DNA of 22,721 bases from an uncultured Atopobium sp. (GTDB lineage: Bacteria > Actinomycetota > Coriobacteriia > Coriobacteriales > Atopobiaceae). The notes under the pieces are model-generated. The model was given only the letters and a program-made list of their open reading frames with translations. It searched no databases and was not told where the DNA came from. A program made the position numbers and the translations under genes. The stretch is from NCBI GenBank assembly GCA_947252455.1, contig CAMXVQ010000017.1, positions 1-22,721 on the forward strand. The letters are read 5' to 3'. Numbering within the stretch: the first letter of the stretch is position 1; the number at the start of each line of letters is the position of its first letter. Of this stretch, positions 16,687 to 22,721 are shown piece by piece.

Positions 16687-16761
16687 TTGTATATCGTTGT
16701 ATATCGAGATACTGTATAGCCTTGTTATATTAATATACCAGACACTAAAAACTATATAGTT
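16687..16761. repeat. 10-bp tandem repeat and 12-bp palindrome in the recombinase/adhesin gap
   Basis: TTGTATATCG occurs twice in tandem at 16687-16706. AACTATATAGTT at 16750-16761 is a perfect palindrome, a possible operator or recombinase half-site pair. An inverted pair of ATGGAGGC lies at the gap's ends: 16594-16601 (minus, the adhesin ribosome binding site) and 16793-16800 (plus, before a seven-codon open frame 16806-16829). Confidence 0.5.
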
Positions 16762-16854
16762 AAACCTGGACTTAAAAATGATTCAACTCTATATGGAGGC
16801 TATTTATGAGCAAAATCCCTAGTTTATAAGTACGCGTAACGGCACAACAATCTC

Positions 16855-17460
16855 CTATACAAATTTGTGAATATCTTTGATATGCAACCATTTTGCAAAT
16901 GTGCTATGCGAAACCGAAAGCATTGCTGCTCCTTGGCGTAAATTTATACGACCATGCTGCCAAAGGCTTGCAACAACATAGAAATCTTCTGGCATATTCA
17001 GACATGGACGTCCAAATTTCACACCTTTTTCCTTAGCAATACGTATCCCTTCTGCTTGTCGTTGACGTATGTTCTCGCGCTCAACTTGAGCTACGTACGA
17101 TAAAATCTGCAAAACGAGATCAGCAATAAACTTGCCTGTCACACCATTTATGCGTTTTCTTGTATCAAGTAAGGGGCAGTCCAGCACAACAATGTTTGCT
17201 TCTTTTTCCTTGGTAATCTTATTCCACTGCTCAATAATCTCATCGTAGTTTCTGCCCAAACGGTCAATCGACTTAATAAAGAGATCATCGTTATTTTTAA
17301 GTTTGCGCACAAGCCGACGATAATTTTTGCGCTGAAAGTTTTTTCCCGAAGCCTTATCAACATAAATATTACTATCCTGTATACCAACATGCTCCAAAGC
17401 AACAAGCTGTCTATCTATACATTGCTCTTTGGTTGACACTCGTACATATCCATAGCGCAT
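16855..17460 (-). CDS. Small serine recombinase (resolvase/invertase family)
   Basis: 201 residues, the size of Hin/Gin/Tn3-resolvase proteins. It cuts DNA through a 5'-phosphoserine link to resolve or invert DNA between short sites. MRYGYVRVSTKEQ opens the catalytic domain, with nucleophile S9 and R7; DRLGRNYDEI (66-75) supplies further catalytic arginines. A long E helix (about 108-140) leads to KEKGVKFGRP (143-152), then a helix-turn-helix (about 160-192) ending ISV-type SVSHSTFAKWL. The frame opens at 17490, but the ATG at 17460 has AGGGGG ahead and starts the conserved domain. It lies 266 bp upstream of the adhesin gene, same strand. No transposase or resolution cluster is adjacent, so its target is unclear; DNA inversion at a nearby locus is one possibility. 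Confidence 0.93.
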   Translation of the reverse strand: MRYGYVRVSTKEQCIDRQLVALEHVGIQDSNIYVDKASGKNFQRKNYRRLVRKLKNNDDLFIKSIDRLGRNYDEIIEQWNKITKEKEANIVVLDCPLLDTRKRINGVTGKFIADLVLQILSYVAQVERENIRQRQAEGIRIAKEKGVKFGRPCLNMPEDFYVVASLWQHGRINLRQGAAMLSVSHSTFAKWLHIKDIHKFV

Positions 17461-17520
17461 ACTATTCCCCCTGCTTATTTGTCCATGCAATTTTCTCGCG
17501 GCAAGCTACATAAAGAGTCT

Positions 17521-17527
17521 TATAATA
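17521..17527. promoter_or_regulatory. Overlapping divergent -10 boxes between recombinase and nicotinamidase-like gene
   Basis: TATAAT on the plus strand (17521-17526) and TATTAT on the minus strand (17522-17527) overlap in the 127-bp divergent gap. Neither has a strong -35 (the minus side has TTGCAC 16 bp away). Divergent genes may share this region; low confidence. Confidence 0.3.
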
Positions 17528-17587
17528 AATGCGTATTCAAAACGTGCAATAACAATATGTAACGTCATAAACGAAAAGAAGGAAATT

Positions 17588-18136
17588 ATGAAAGCACTTA
17601 TTGTAATTGATTATTCATACGATTTTGTAGCAGATGATGGGGCGCTTACCGTAGGCGCACCAGCGCAGGCACTTAGTCAACATATTTGCGAGCTTACGCA
17701 TGATTTTCTTAATGCAGGCGAATATGTAGTTATTGCCAACGACACACATCACAAAGGTGATCCCTATCATCCAGAAACCAAACTCTTTCCGCCTCACAAT
17801 ATCGAAGGAACTCCAGGTCAAAAGCTATATGGAGAAATGCAAACCATCTTGGAAGCCAACAAGGATAAACCAAACCTTTATTACATGCCAAAAACTCGCT
17901 ATTCTGCCTTTGCGGGTACCGATTTGCACATCAAGCTCCGAGAGCGCGGCATTAATGAAATTCATCTTGTAGGTGTTTGCACCGATATTTGTGTTCTACA
18001 TACGGCTGTTGACGCGTATAACCTTGGTTTTTCTATTGTTGTTCACAAGGGCGCGGTTGCAAGTTTTGATCCGCAAGGACATGCATGGGCGCTTAACCAT
18101 TTTGAGCATTGCCTTGGAGCAAAAATTGAGGATTAA
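17588..18136 (+). CDS. pncA: Isochorismatase-like cysteine hydrolase, probable nicotinamidase
   Basis: 182 residues, family size. Nicotinamidase converts nicotinamide to nicotinate in NAD salvage. The Asp-Lys-Cys triad is visible: D8 in IVIDYSYDFV, K102 in MPKTRYSAF and C135 in VCTDICVLHTA. NDTHH (D52, H54) and PPHNIEGTPG (H70) match the metal-binding Asp-His-His of PncA, which favours nicotinamidase over generic isochorismatase homologues. AGAAGGA lies upstream of the ATG. It is divergent from the recombinase, with the inverted-repeat element downstream. It would supply nicotinate towards the NadE reaction encoded earlier in the window. Fold certain; substrate probable. Confidence 0.85.
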   Translation: MKALIVIDYSYDFVADDGALTVGAPAQALSQHICELTHDFLNAGEYVVIANDTHHKGDPYHPETKLFPPHNIEGTPGQKLYGEMQTILEANKDKPNLYYMPKTRYSAFAGTDLHIKLRERGINEIHLVGVCTDICVLHTAVDAYNLGFSIVVHKGAVASFDPQGHAWALNHFEHCLGAKIED

Positions 18137-18281
18137 TATTTAAACGTTAAAACGCGTGACTCTCTGTAAGAGGACTGGCACAACCGTTATGTTTATGAGA
18201 TTTATGAGATACTTTTCGCAGCTTCTATTGTTGGGTGTGTACGGGCGGACGGACGTGGTTGTGCAAAACATTTCGCTTAAT
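18137..18281. other. Non-coding spacer after the nicotinamidase-like gene
   Basis: No gene is seen. It contains an 8-bp perfect inverted repeat GCACAACC / GGTTGTGC (18178-18185, 18257-18264) and a 9-bp tandem repeat TTTATGAGA (18192-18209). The paired arms enclose 71 nt, so a structured RNA or the worn end of another mobile element is possible. Confidence 0.35.
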
Positions 18282-18455
18282 ATTCGAAAAAACCTTGTTT
18301 GACACGAGCTTTTGTATCGCCGTACCACAGAATCTAAAAACACGTTTTGCATGTGCCCAGGTAAACGCGTCGGTACAGTTTTAAGAACCTCTCAAAATCG
18401 GTACGAAGGGCAATTTTTGACTTCAGAGCTCGTGTCAAACCGGGTATTTTTCGAA
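18282..18455. mobile_element. Roughly 175-bp element with terminal inverted repeats (MITE or IS remnant)
   Basis: The arms 18282-18310 and 18427-18455 are inverted copies: a perfect 14-bp core (AGCTCGTGTCAAAC on the right arm) plus a largely matching outer part ending TTTTTCGAAT. The 116-bp interior has no open frame of note. Size, long imperfect terminal repeats and lack of a transposase fit a MITE or an internally deleted insertion sequence. I see no clear target-site duplication and do not assign a family. It ends 20 bp from the stop of the ATPase gene and could also act as its terminator, because the whole element can fold into a hairpin. Confidence 0.65.
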
Positions 18456-18475
18456 TTTTTCTCACTTGACCTCTT

Positions 18476-20569
18476 CTAAAGCATTTCTTTATCACACTCG
18501 TCAATTATATATTGAGGTATGGTGTTATATTCTCTTGGATCTAATTGAAATAAATAGTCATTTTCTATATGAAAAGTTTCATTTATAAATTTTCTTATAA
18601 CATCATTATCATGATTGTCATTAAACGCAATTCTATACAACTGCATTTTTTCATAATTACTTTCACTATTTATATATAAATCCTTTAATTTAGTTTTGTT
18701 TTGTGTTTTCTTTAACTCAACTTCATAATCAAAATCAGGTATTAATTTTTTTATTTCATTGCTTGCTTTGCAAATCTCTTCGTTTTTCATTTTTCTACAC
18801 TGCTCTTTTCCCGAAGATCCATCGAAATATTTAAATATAGGTTCCTCTCTTTTATGAAAAATATTTGATATCAATTGATAAGATAATGAATTTTTGTTTT
18901 GGATCTCTTCTAATCTTCTCATATATACAAGTTTATTTAAAATATCTATTTCAGATGATATACTTGATTCAACAATATCAACAAAAGATTTAATATCATT
19001 TTTACTAATATTTTTTTCTAATAACACACCATTATTTGTAGATAGAAATGCAGCTTTAGGCGCTGGATTGAACAGATGACTCATATTTTTAATTGAATCA
19101 ATTACAGTATTAAATTCATGTGTCAACAAAAGAACTGTCCTATCCTTTAAACATATCTTGCCCATAAATAGCATATTAATAATAGCAAATTTTTTATTAC
19201 CATCGAATGATGATATCGGATCGTCTAATATTACCAAATCAGGATCTTTCTTCAATACATCATACATAAATAAAACTAAAGCAAACGCATTTTTTTCACC
19301 ATAACTCAAATGATCATTCACCGAATTAACGTTATTCGTGTTATCTATATGCTTCAAAACTAAGTGATAGTTGTTGACATCATCATATTCAATTGAAACT
19401 CTATACTTATATCCCGCATAGTATAAAAAATCATTTATTTCAGAATTATATTCTTCAATTGTTTCTTTGATATGCTTCTTTTGTTTATTTATTTCACCTT
19501 GTAGCTGTCCTGCTTTTGACAATACTTCCTCTAACGTAGAATTTATCACTCTAACTTTTTCCAAAGTTAGCTCAGAGTATAGGTGTGAGTAATAGGATAA
19601 ATCAATCTTATATTTATTCAATTCATCAGCAATTTTCTCTGAATATTTTAACGAGTGGAAGCCTATGTATTTTAATCCATTTAATTGAGCCAATAATGCT
19701 TCAATCTGTGTTTTAACTTCTATCAAATAGTTTATCTGTGTTTTAGAGATATTTGTAGCATTTTTAGTGATTTCTTTTATTTTATTTTCTGTTTCTTTAC
19801 TAAAATATGGATTTAAAAGCTCAAAGACTTCCAACATCTTATTTAAATGTTCAACAGATTTTGTGTCATATTCTTCACTAACTTTTAAAATTGTTTTTTT
19901 CCTAATCTCATCTACTTGATTCGCACAATAAGGACATCTGTTATCCACATCCAAATAACTTTTACCATCCATTTGCCATTTTAGCCATTTAACATTGTTC
20001 TCATTTTTTAAATAATTAGAATACACTTCTAGGCCTTTGGGGATATTTTCTATTTTATTTCCCTTTCCTATGCCTTTAGCAATTGAGCCGGCTGCAGAAT
20101 ATCCTGTTTTAGCTTTCCCAAACCCAGAAATAAAATTCTGAAATGCATTTATTAAGTCATCCAATTCTGGATGTTCTTGAAAGGTTAGATTTATATTTTT
20201 TAAAAGCTCTTTTATCTCTTTTGTGTGATTTTCATATTGACTAGTTTTTATGAAAATTTCAAAACTATTTTTTATTAACTCATTTGGTTGAAAAATATAA
20301 TCCGAAACATATTTTTCATTAAAAATCGCAACACTATTAAATGCTTCACTACAAATAATTTTAGGTCCACACTCGCTGTCCATTTCGTAATACTTAAATG
20401 GAAGTAATTCTTTCATTTTTGATTCATCATCTGTTATAGTTGCTTCTATAGCTTTTGCAATAGTCGACTTACCTGTACCATTAATGGCGTATTTAATATT
20501 AAGTCTTCCTTTAATTAGTTTTATATTTCCTTCATCTATATTGTTGCAATTTATTATTTTTATATCCAT
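18476..20569 (-). CDS. AAA_13-type SMC-like ATPase, RloC/PrrC-like candidate anticodon nuclease
   Basis: 697 residues, far more AT-rich than its neighbours, so probably acquired. ABC/SMC-type ATPase core: Walker A NGTGKST (30-36), signature LSYGEKNAFAL (421-431), Walker B LVILDDP (445-451) and switch His in LLTHE (H484). Between them, a charged mostly helical insert contains CPYC (212-215), placed like the zinc hook of RloC. After the ATPase core, R551-x3-E555 and H572 (in NIFHKREEP) match the Arg-Glu-His pattern of PrrC/RloC anticodon nucleases, though the E-to-H spacing is shorter than I recall for PrrC. RloC-type proteins cleave tRNA on DNA damage or phage infection; that role here is inference. 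GAGGT precedes the ATG. No hsd restriction genes are in the window. Could instead be a related defence ATPase. Confidence 0.75.
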   Translation of the reverse strand: MDIKIINCNNIDEGNIKLIKGRLNIKYAINGTGKSTIAKAIEATITDDESKMKELLPFKYYEMDSECGPKIICSEAFNSVAIFNEKYVSDYIFQPNELIKNSFEIFIKTSQYENHTKEIKELLKNINLTFQEHPELDDLINAFQNFISGFGKAKTGYSAAGSIAKGIGKGNKIENIPKGLEVYSNYLKNENNVKWLKWQMDGKSYLDVDNRCPYCANQVDEIRKKTILKVSEEYDTKSVEHLNKMLEVFELLNPYFSKETENKIKEITKNATNISKTQINYLIEVKTQIEALLAQLNGLKYIGFHSLKYSEKIADELNKYKIDLSYYSHLYSELTLEKVRVINSTLEEVLSKAGQLQGEINKQKKHIKETIEEYNSEINDFLYYAGYKYRVSIEYDDVNNYHLVLKHIDNTNNVNSVNDHLSYGEKNAFALVLFMYDVLKKDPDLVILDDPISSFDGNKKFAIINMLFMGKICLKDRTVLLLTHEFNTVIDSIKNMSHLFNPAPKAAFLSTNNGVLLEKNISKNDIKSFVDIVESSISSEIDILNKLVYMRRLEEIQNKNSLSYQLISNIFHKREEPIFKYFDGSSGKEQCRKMKNEEICKASNEIKKLIPDFDYEVELKKTQNKTKLKDLYINSESNYEKMQLYRIAFNDNHDNDVIRKFINETFHIENDYLFQLDPREYNTIPQYIIDECDKEML

Positions 20570-20699
20570 TTTAATACCTCAATAATATATTATAAAACGA
20601 TATCAATTTAGCATCAATTCATCTTGCTTCTACTTACAGCCTTTAGAAATTATTGAAACAAATCACTCTAATAAGCTTTAATTTATAAATATAGTTTAT

Positions 20700-21313
20700 T
20701 TATCCAACAACAATCCAATTCCCATCACGCTTCGATCCGATTCTTTCTATCATTTTCTTTTCTTGTAAAGATTTGAATGTCCTTTCGATAGTCCTCTTTG
20801 TTACGCTTATTCTTTCTGAAAGTTCAATTGATGTAAAGCTTGGATTTTCTATCAAAAGTTCTATTACCTTCTTCTCAGTTTTATTCAAACCGACATTATA
20901 ACCGACATTAAAACCGACATTTTTATTTTCTAGTTGATCAATTACTTCTTGCTCAAACGGAATAGTGCATCTAATATAGTTATTTGCAATTTCAAAAACA
21001 TCTTTCCCATATTTTTCTACAATCGTAGGAATCCCATGTCCGGTGTGTTCAGTTAGCCCCATATTTAGAAATATCCTCATCAATGTTGCGTTTCTAGGCT
21101 TGCTTATTCCATCAAAAAATTGCTCTTTTGTCATTCCACTTGGAAGTCCGCCATGTGATAATATATCGATTCTATCATTAAACATTGAAATCTGTGCTCT
21201 GTGATTATCCAATCGTTATGAACTAAAGCATTTAAAATTGTCTCATTTACACAGTCAAAATCAAATAAATAGGTGTCTTTTCGAGGTGTTACTGTCGTAT
21301 CAGAAATACATAC
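20700..21313 (-). pseudogene. Broken ATP-binding transcriptional regulator (AlbA_2/HATPase_c_4 type)
   Basis: The 3' part (20700 to about 21195) encodes QISMFNDRIDILSHGGLP, KPRNATLMRIFLNMGL and GHGIPTIVEKYG, then a winged-helix end (ELSERISVTKRTIERTFKSL): the C-terminal half of schlafen/AlbA-type ATP-binding regulators. Upstream, the adjacent frame continues the same protein: TPRKDTYLFDFDCVNETIL and NALVHNDW. Adding one C near 21195 would join them as TEPQISMF, the family-like sequence, so a one-base deletion broke the gene. The 5' half is missing: homology stops at about 21310 where an IS3-type remnant begins. A TTG-started product of 170 residues (from 21212) is possible but unlikely to work. 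The segment GFNVGYNVGLN (about residue 130) holds a small NVG repeat. It lies 130 bp upstream of the ATPase gene, same strand. Confidence 0.8.
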
Positions 21314-21406
21314 TTATATTGATTTTTACAACAATCACAGAATTAAAATAGGTCTTAGTGGAAAGACAATTATGGAACATCGTGCTATGATTGCACAAAA
21401 TGTCTA
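21303..21406 (+). pseudogene. 3' remnant of an IS3-family transposase (OrfB C-terminus)
   Basis: The plus-strand frame reads EIHTYIDFYNNHRIKIGLSG and then KTIMEHRAMIAQNV, stop. YIxFYNxxRI...GxTxMEHR is the C-terminal signature of IS3-group (IS150-like) rve integrase-type transposases. Only about 34 codons remain; the rest of the IS is absent. Its truncated end abuts the broken ATP-binding regulator. A near-repeat TTGTCCTAAGCCCC / TTGTCCTATAGCCCC (21412-21442) right after the stop may be the IS right end. Confidence 0.75.
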
Positions 21407-21461
21407 AAAAATTGTCCTAAGCCCCTTTTGTCCTATAGCCCCCAAAAAATCTGTAAATACA

Positions 21462-21493
21462 AAAATCCTCCTCATTTTGCTGAGGAGGATTTT
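21462..21493 (-). terminator. Rho-independent terminator of the LPQTN surface protein gene
   Basis: A 13-bp perfect stem (21462-21474 with 21481-21493, TCCTCCTCA arm) and a 6-nt loop, followed on the minus strand by TTTTTGTATTT. It sits 35 bp after the stop codon. Strong in the minus direction; on the plus strand TTTTCTTT also follows, so it may work both ways. Confidence 0.9.
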
Positions 21494-21527
21494 CTTTAGC
21501 TATGCTTTACGAAAATCGTAATTGAAA

Positions 21528-22160
21528 TTAGTGACGCATACGCTTTCCAAATGCAATGGAAGTTCCACCAAGAGCTACTCCGAGCATAGGAAGAAGAGTT
21601 GCAAAGAAGTCATTAGTCTGTGGAAGAGCTCCCTTTACTTCAGCTTTACCTTGCTCAGGTGCAGCGGACTCGTCGCCTGCTTGGGTAGGAGCTACAGAGC
21701 CATCAGCGCTAGGTGCAGCAGGAGATGCTGGATCAGCAGCAGGAGATGCTGGGTTAGCAGGGGTAGTTGCTCCGTCAGCAGAAGGAGCAGTTACATCCAT
21801 CTTAGGATCAGTTGCATATACATTGTCATCTGAACCAGGAAGAGTAGAAGTATCGTCAGCTGACACACCAAGATTCTTATTGATTTCTTTTCTCAACTCA
21901 GCTGCAGCCTTGTCTCCAGCTTTCTCTTCTTTATAAGATTGCTCCATTGCATTAATGTGATCTACCATGGAGTAACCCTCCATCCAAGGATTATTATCAC
22001 CTTTGGTGTATGCCTCATGATGACCATAATCATTTTCAACTGGAGCTTCAGGTTGAGGTTGAACTTCTGCAAACGCACTTACAGAGCCCGCAAACAATCC
22101 ACCAGCAACCATCAATGCAGAAAGACCTGCTGATACAGCCAATTTCGCTTCACGTTTCAT
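21528..22160 (-). CDS. Small secreted surface protein with LPQTN sortase-type sorting signal
   Basis: 210 residues. A signal peptide (1 to about 31, cleavage after SAFA) is followed by a hydrophilic mature part. Residues 32-100 include HHEAYTKGDNNPWMEGYS and a Lys/Glu-rich helix-like stretch (66-97). An Ala/Pro/Ser/Asp-rich spacer (124-172), with SADG and NPASPAADPASPA repeats, should span the cell wall. It ends with LPQTND (179-184), a hydrophobic segment and KRMRH: the layout of a sortase substrate, with Asn where LPXTG has Gly. I do not recognise the mature domain. AAAGGAG precedes the ATG by 6 bases; it has its own promoter and strong terminator, so it is a single-gene unit. No sortase gene is in the window. 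Confidence 0.88.
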   Translation of the reverse strand: MKREAKLAVSAGLSALMVAGGLFAGSVSAFAEVQPQPEAPVENDYGHHEAYTKGDNNPWMEGYSMVDHINAMEQSYKEEKAGDKAAAELRKEINKNLGVSADDTSTLPGSDDNVYATDPKMDVTAPSADGATTPANPASPAADPASPAAPSADGSVAPTQAGDESAAPEQGKAEVKGALPQTNDFFATLLPMLGVALGGTSIAFGKRMRH

Positions 22161-22182
22161 ATAAGTCTCCTTTTGACAACTT

Positions 22183-22251
22183 GTTTACTTACTCCGTAAA
22201 CATCTCGTTTGAAACAATGCAAATATACATCTTGCCTCCTTTTCTTGTCAA
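22183..22251 (-). promoter_or_regulatory. Promoter and leader inverted repeat of the LPQTN protein gene
   Basis: Minus-strand -35 TTGACA (22246-22251, perfect) and extended -10 TG-TATATT (22222-22227), 18 bp apart. In the leader, GTTTAC/GTAAAC (22183-22188, 22196-22201) forms a 6-bp inverted repeat just before the ribosome binding site, a possible operator or leader hairpin. The best promoter match in the window, suggesting strong expression. Confidence 0.7.
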
Positions 22252-22611
22252 CTCCTCTCTGACTATATGTAGAAATTATGTATCCGCTTGTAAAGTCCAT
22301 AAATGCATTGTTTATTACTTTACTTTAATTTCCCTTTTTCTTTTTTCAATGTTAACATCTTATTAAATGGCTTATCTAAACTGTCCTTAGTAGTATCTAA
22401 CGTCAATTTATATAGTTAAGAAACACCTAAATAAATCATTTATTATTGCTCGTTTAATTGAGATATTTTCAATACCATATTCCTTTAATTGCATTGCATA
22501 GATTCATATTCAAATTATGCCAGCTTACTTAATGATATGTCTATAACAAGACATTTAGGAACACTTTCTTTTGAAGCTAGCATCTATGCAGGTTTACAAT
22601 GTTCTGTCTAA
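22252..22611. other. AT-rich gap between guaA and the LPQTN gene, no gene seen
   Basis: No convincing open frame. A small inverted repeat ATGTCT/AGACAT (22537-22542, 22549-22554) with no good T-run is the only candidate for a guaA terminator. Otherwise I see nothing I can support. Confidence 0.4.
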
Positions 22612-22721
22612 TTACTCCCACTCAATGGTCGCAGGCGGCTTAGGCGTAATGTCGTACACAACGCGATTAATGCCCGCAACTTCGTCCACAATACGAGATG
22701 AAATACGCGATAGAACATCGT
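22612..22721 (-). CDS. guaA: GMP synthase (glutamine-hydrolysing), C-terminal end only
   Basis: Only the last 36 codons are in the window; the gene continues past its right edge. The translation DVLSRISSRIVDEVAGINRV then VYDITPKPPATIEWE and a TAA stop is the near-invariant end of GuaA, whose C-terminal dimerisation domain closes with YDIT(S)KPPATIEWE. The enzyme aminates XMP to GMP with glutamine and ATP. The rest, including the ATP-pyrophosphatase and glutaminase domains, cannot be seen. Confidence 0.95.
   Translation of the reverse strand, partial: DVLSRISSRIVDEVAGINRVVYDITPKPPATIEWE

Noticed and set aside
16806..16829. Seven-codon frame MSKIPSL with a good ribosome binding site
   Set aside because: Too short to call as a gene; kept only as context for the possible inversion next to the recombinase.
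22537..22554. Inverted repeat as guaA terminator
   Set aside because: Six-base stem, AT-rich, and no clear T-run follows on the minus strand; too weak to list as a terminator.
1..22721. CRISPR array, tRNA or rRNA genes
   Set aside because: No regularly spaced repeat with unique spacers, no cloverleaf and no rRNA-like sequence was recognised on either strand.

Overview
The window most resembles a low-GC member of the Coriobacteriia (Atopobium/Lancefieldella/Fannyhessea type). The basis is moderate GC, Gram-positive ribosome binding sites (AAAGGAG type), two signal-peptide proteins with sortase-type C-termini, and the overall gene content. The genus is an inference, not something shown by a marker gene. 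Nearly everything is read from the minus strand; only the first gene and a nicotinamidase-like gene are on the plus strand.

Region 1 (1-12.5 kb) is housekeeping. A membrane-anchored endonuclease/exonuclease/phosphatase-fold protein (plus strand) faces a compact minus-strand operon, tsaE > tsaB-rimI-tsaD triple fusion > nadE, and the two meet at a shared hairpin terminator (1659-1687). The operon gives the t6A37 tRNA-modification machinery, an N-terminal acetyltransferase domain and glutamine-dependent NAD synthase. Upstream on the same strand lie alr (D-alanine for cell wall), a fused NAD(P)H-hydrate epimerase/dehydratase, acpS and glmS. Many intergenic gaps here carry short tandem duplications of 9-16 bp, one of which doubles the alr ribosome binding site.

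Region 2 (12.5-17.6 kb) is surface and variation. A 1145-residue cell-wall protein has a BspA-like (DUF285) region and about seven G5-like repeats. It has a nine-guanine run in frame just after its signal peptide, a good candidate for slipped-strand phase variation. A small serine recombinase gene lies directly upstream on the same strand.

Region 3 (17.6-21.5 kb) is an accessory island next to a nicotinamidase-like gene. It holds a roughly 175-bp element with terminal inverted repeats and a very AT-rich AAA_13-type ATPase gene. That protein has Walker motifs, a CPYC zinc-hook-like motif and an R-x3-E...H triad after the ATPase core, the arrangement of RloC/PrrC anticodon nucleases. Next comes a frameshifted, 5'-truncated ATP-binding regulator pseudogene, cut at an IS3-family transposase remnant.

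Region 4 (21.5-22.7 kb) has a small secreted protein ending in an LPQTN sorting motif, with its own promoter and terminator, then the 3' end of guaA running out of the window. The best candidate for an under-described system is the RloC-like ATPase island; the best testable novelty is the poly-G tract in the large adhesin.
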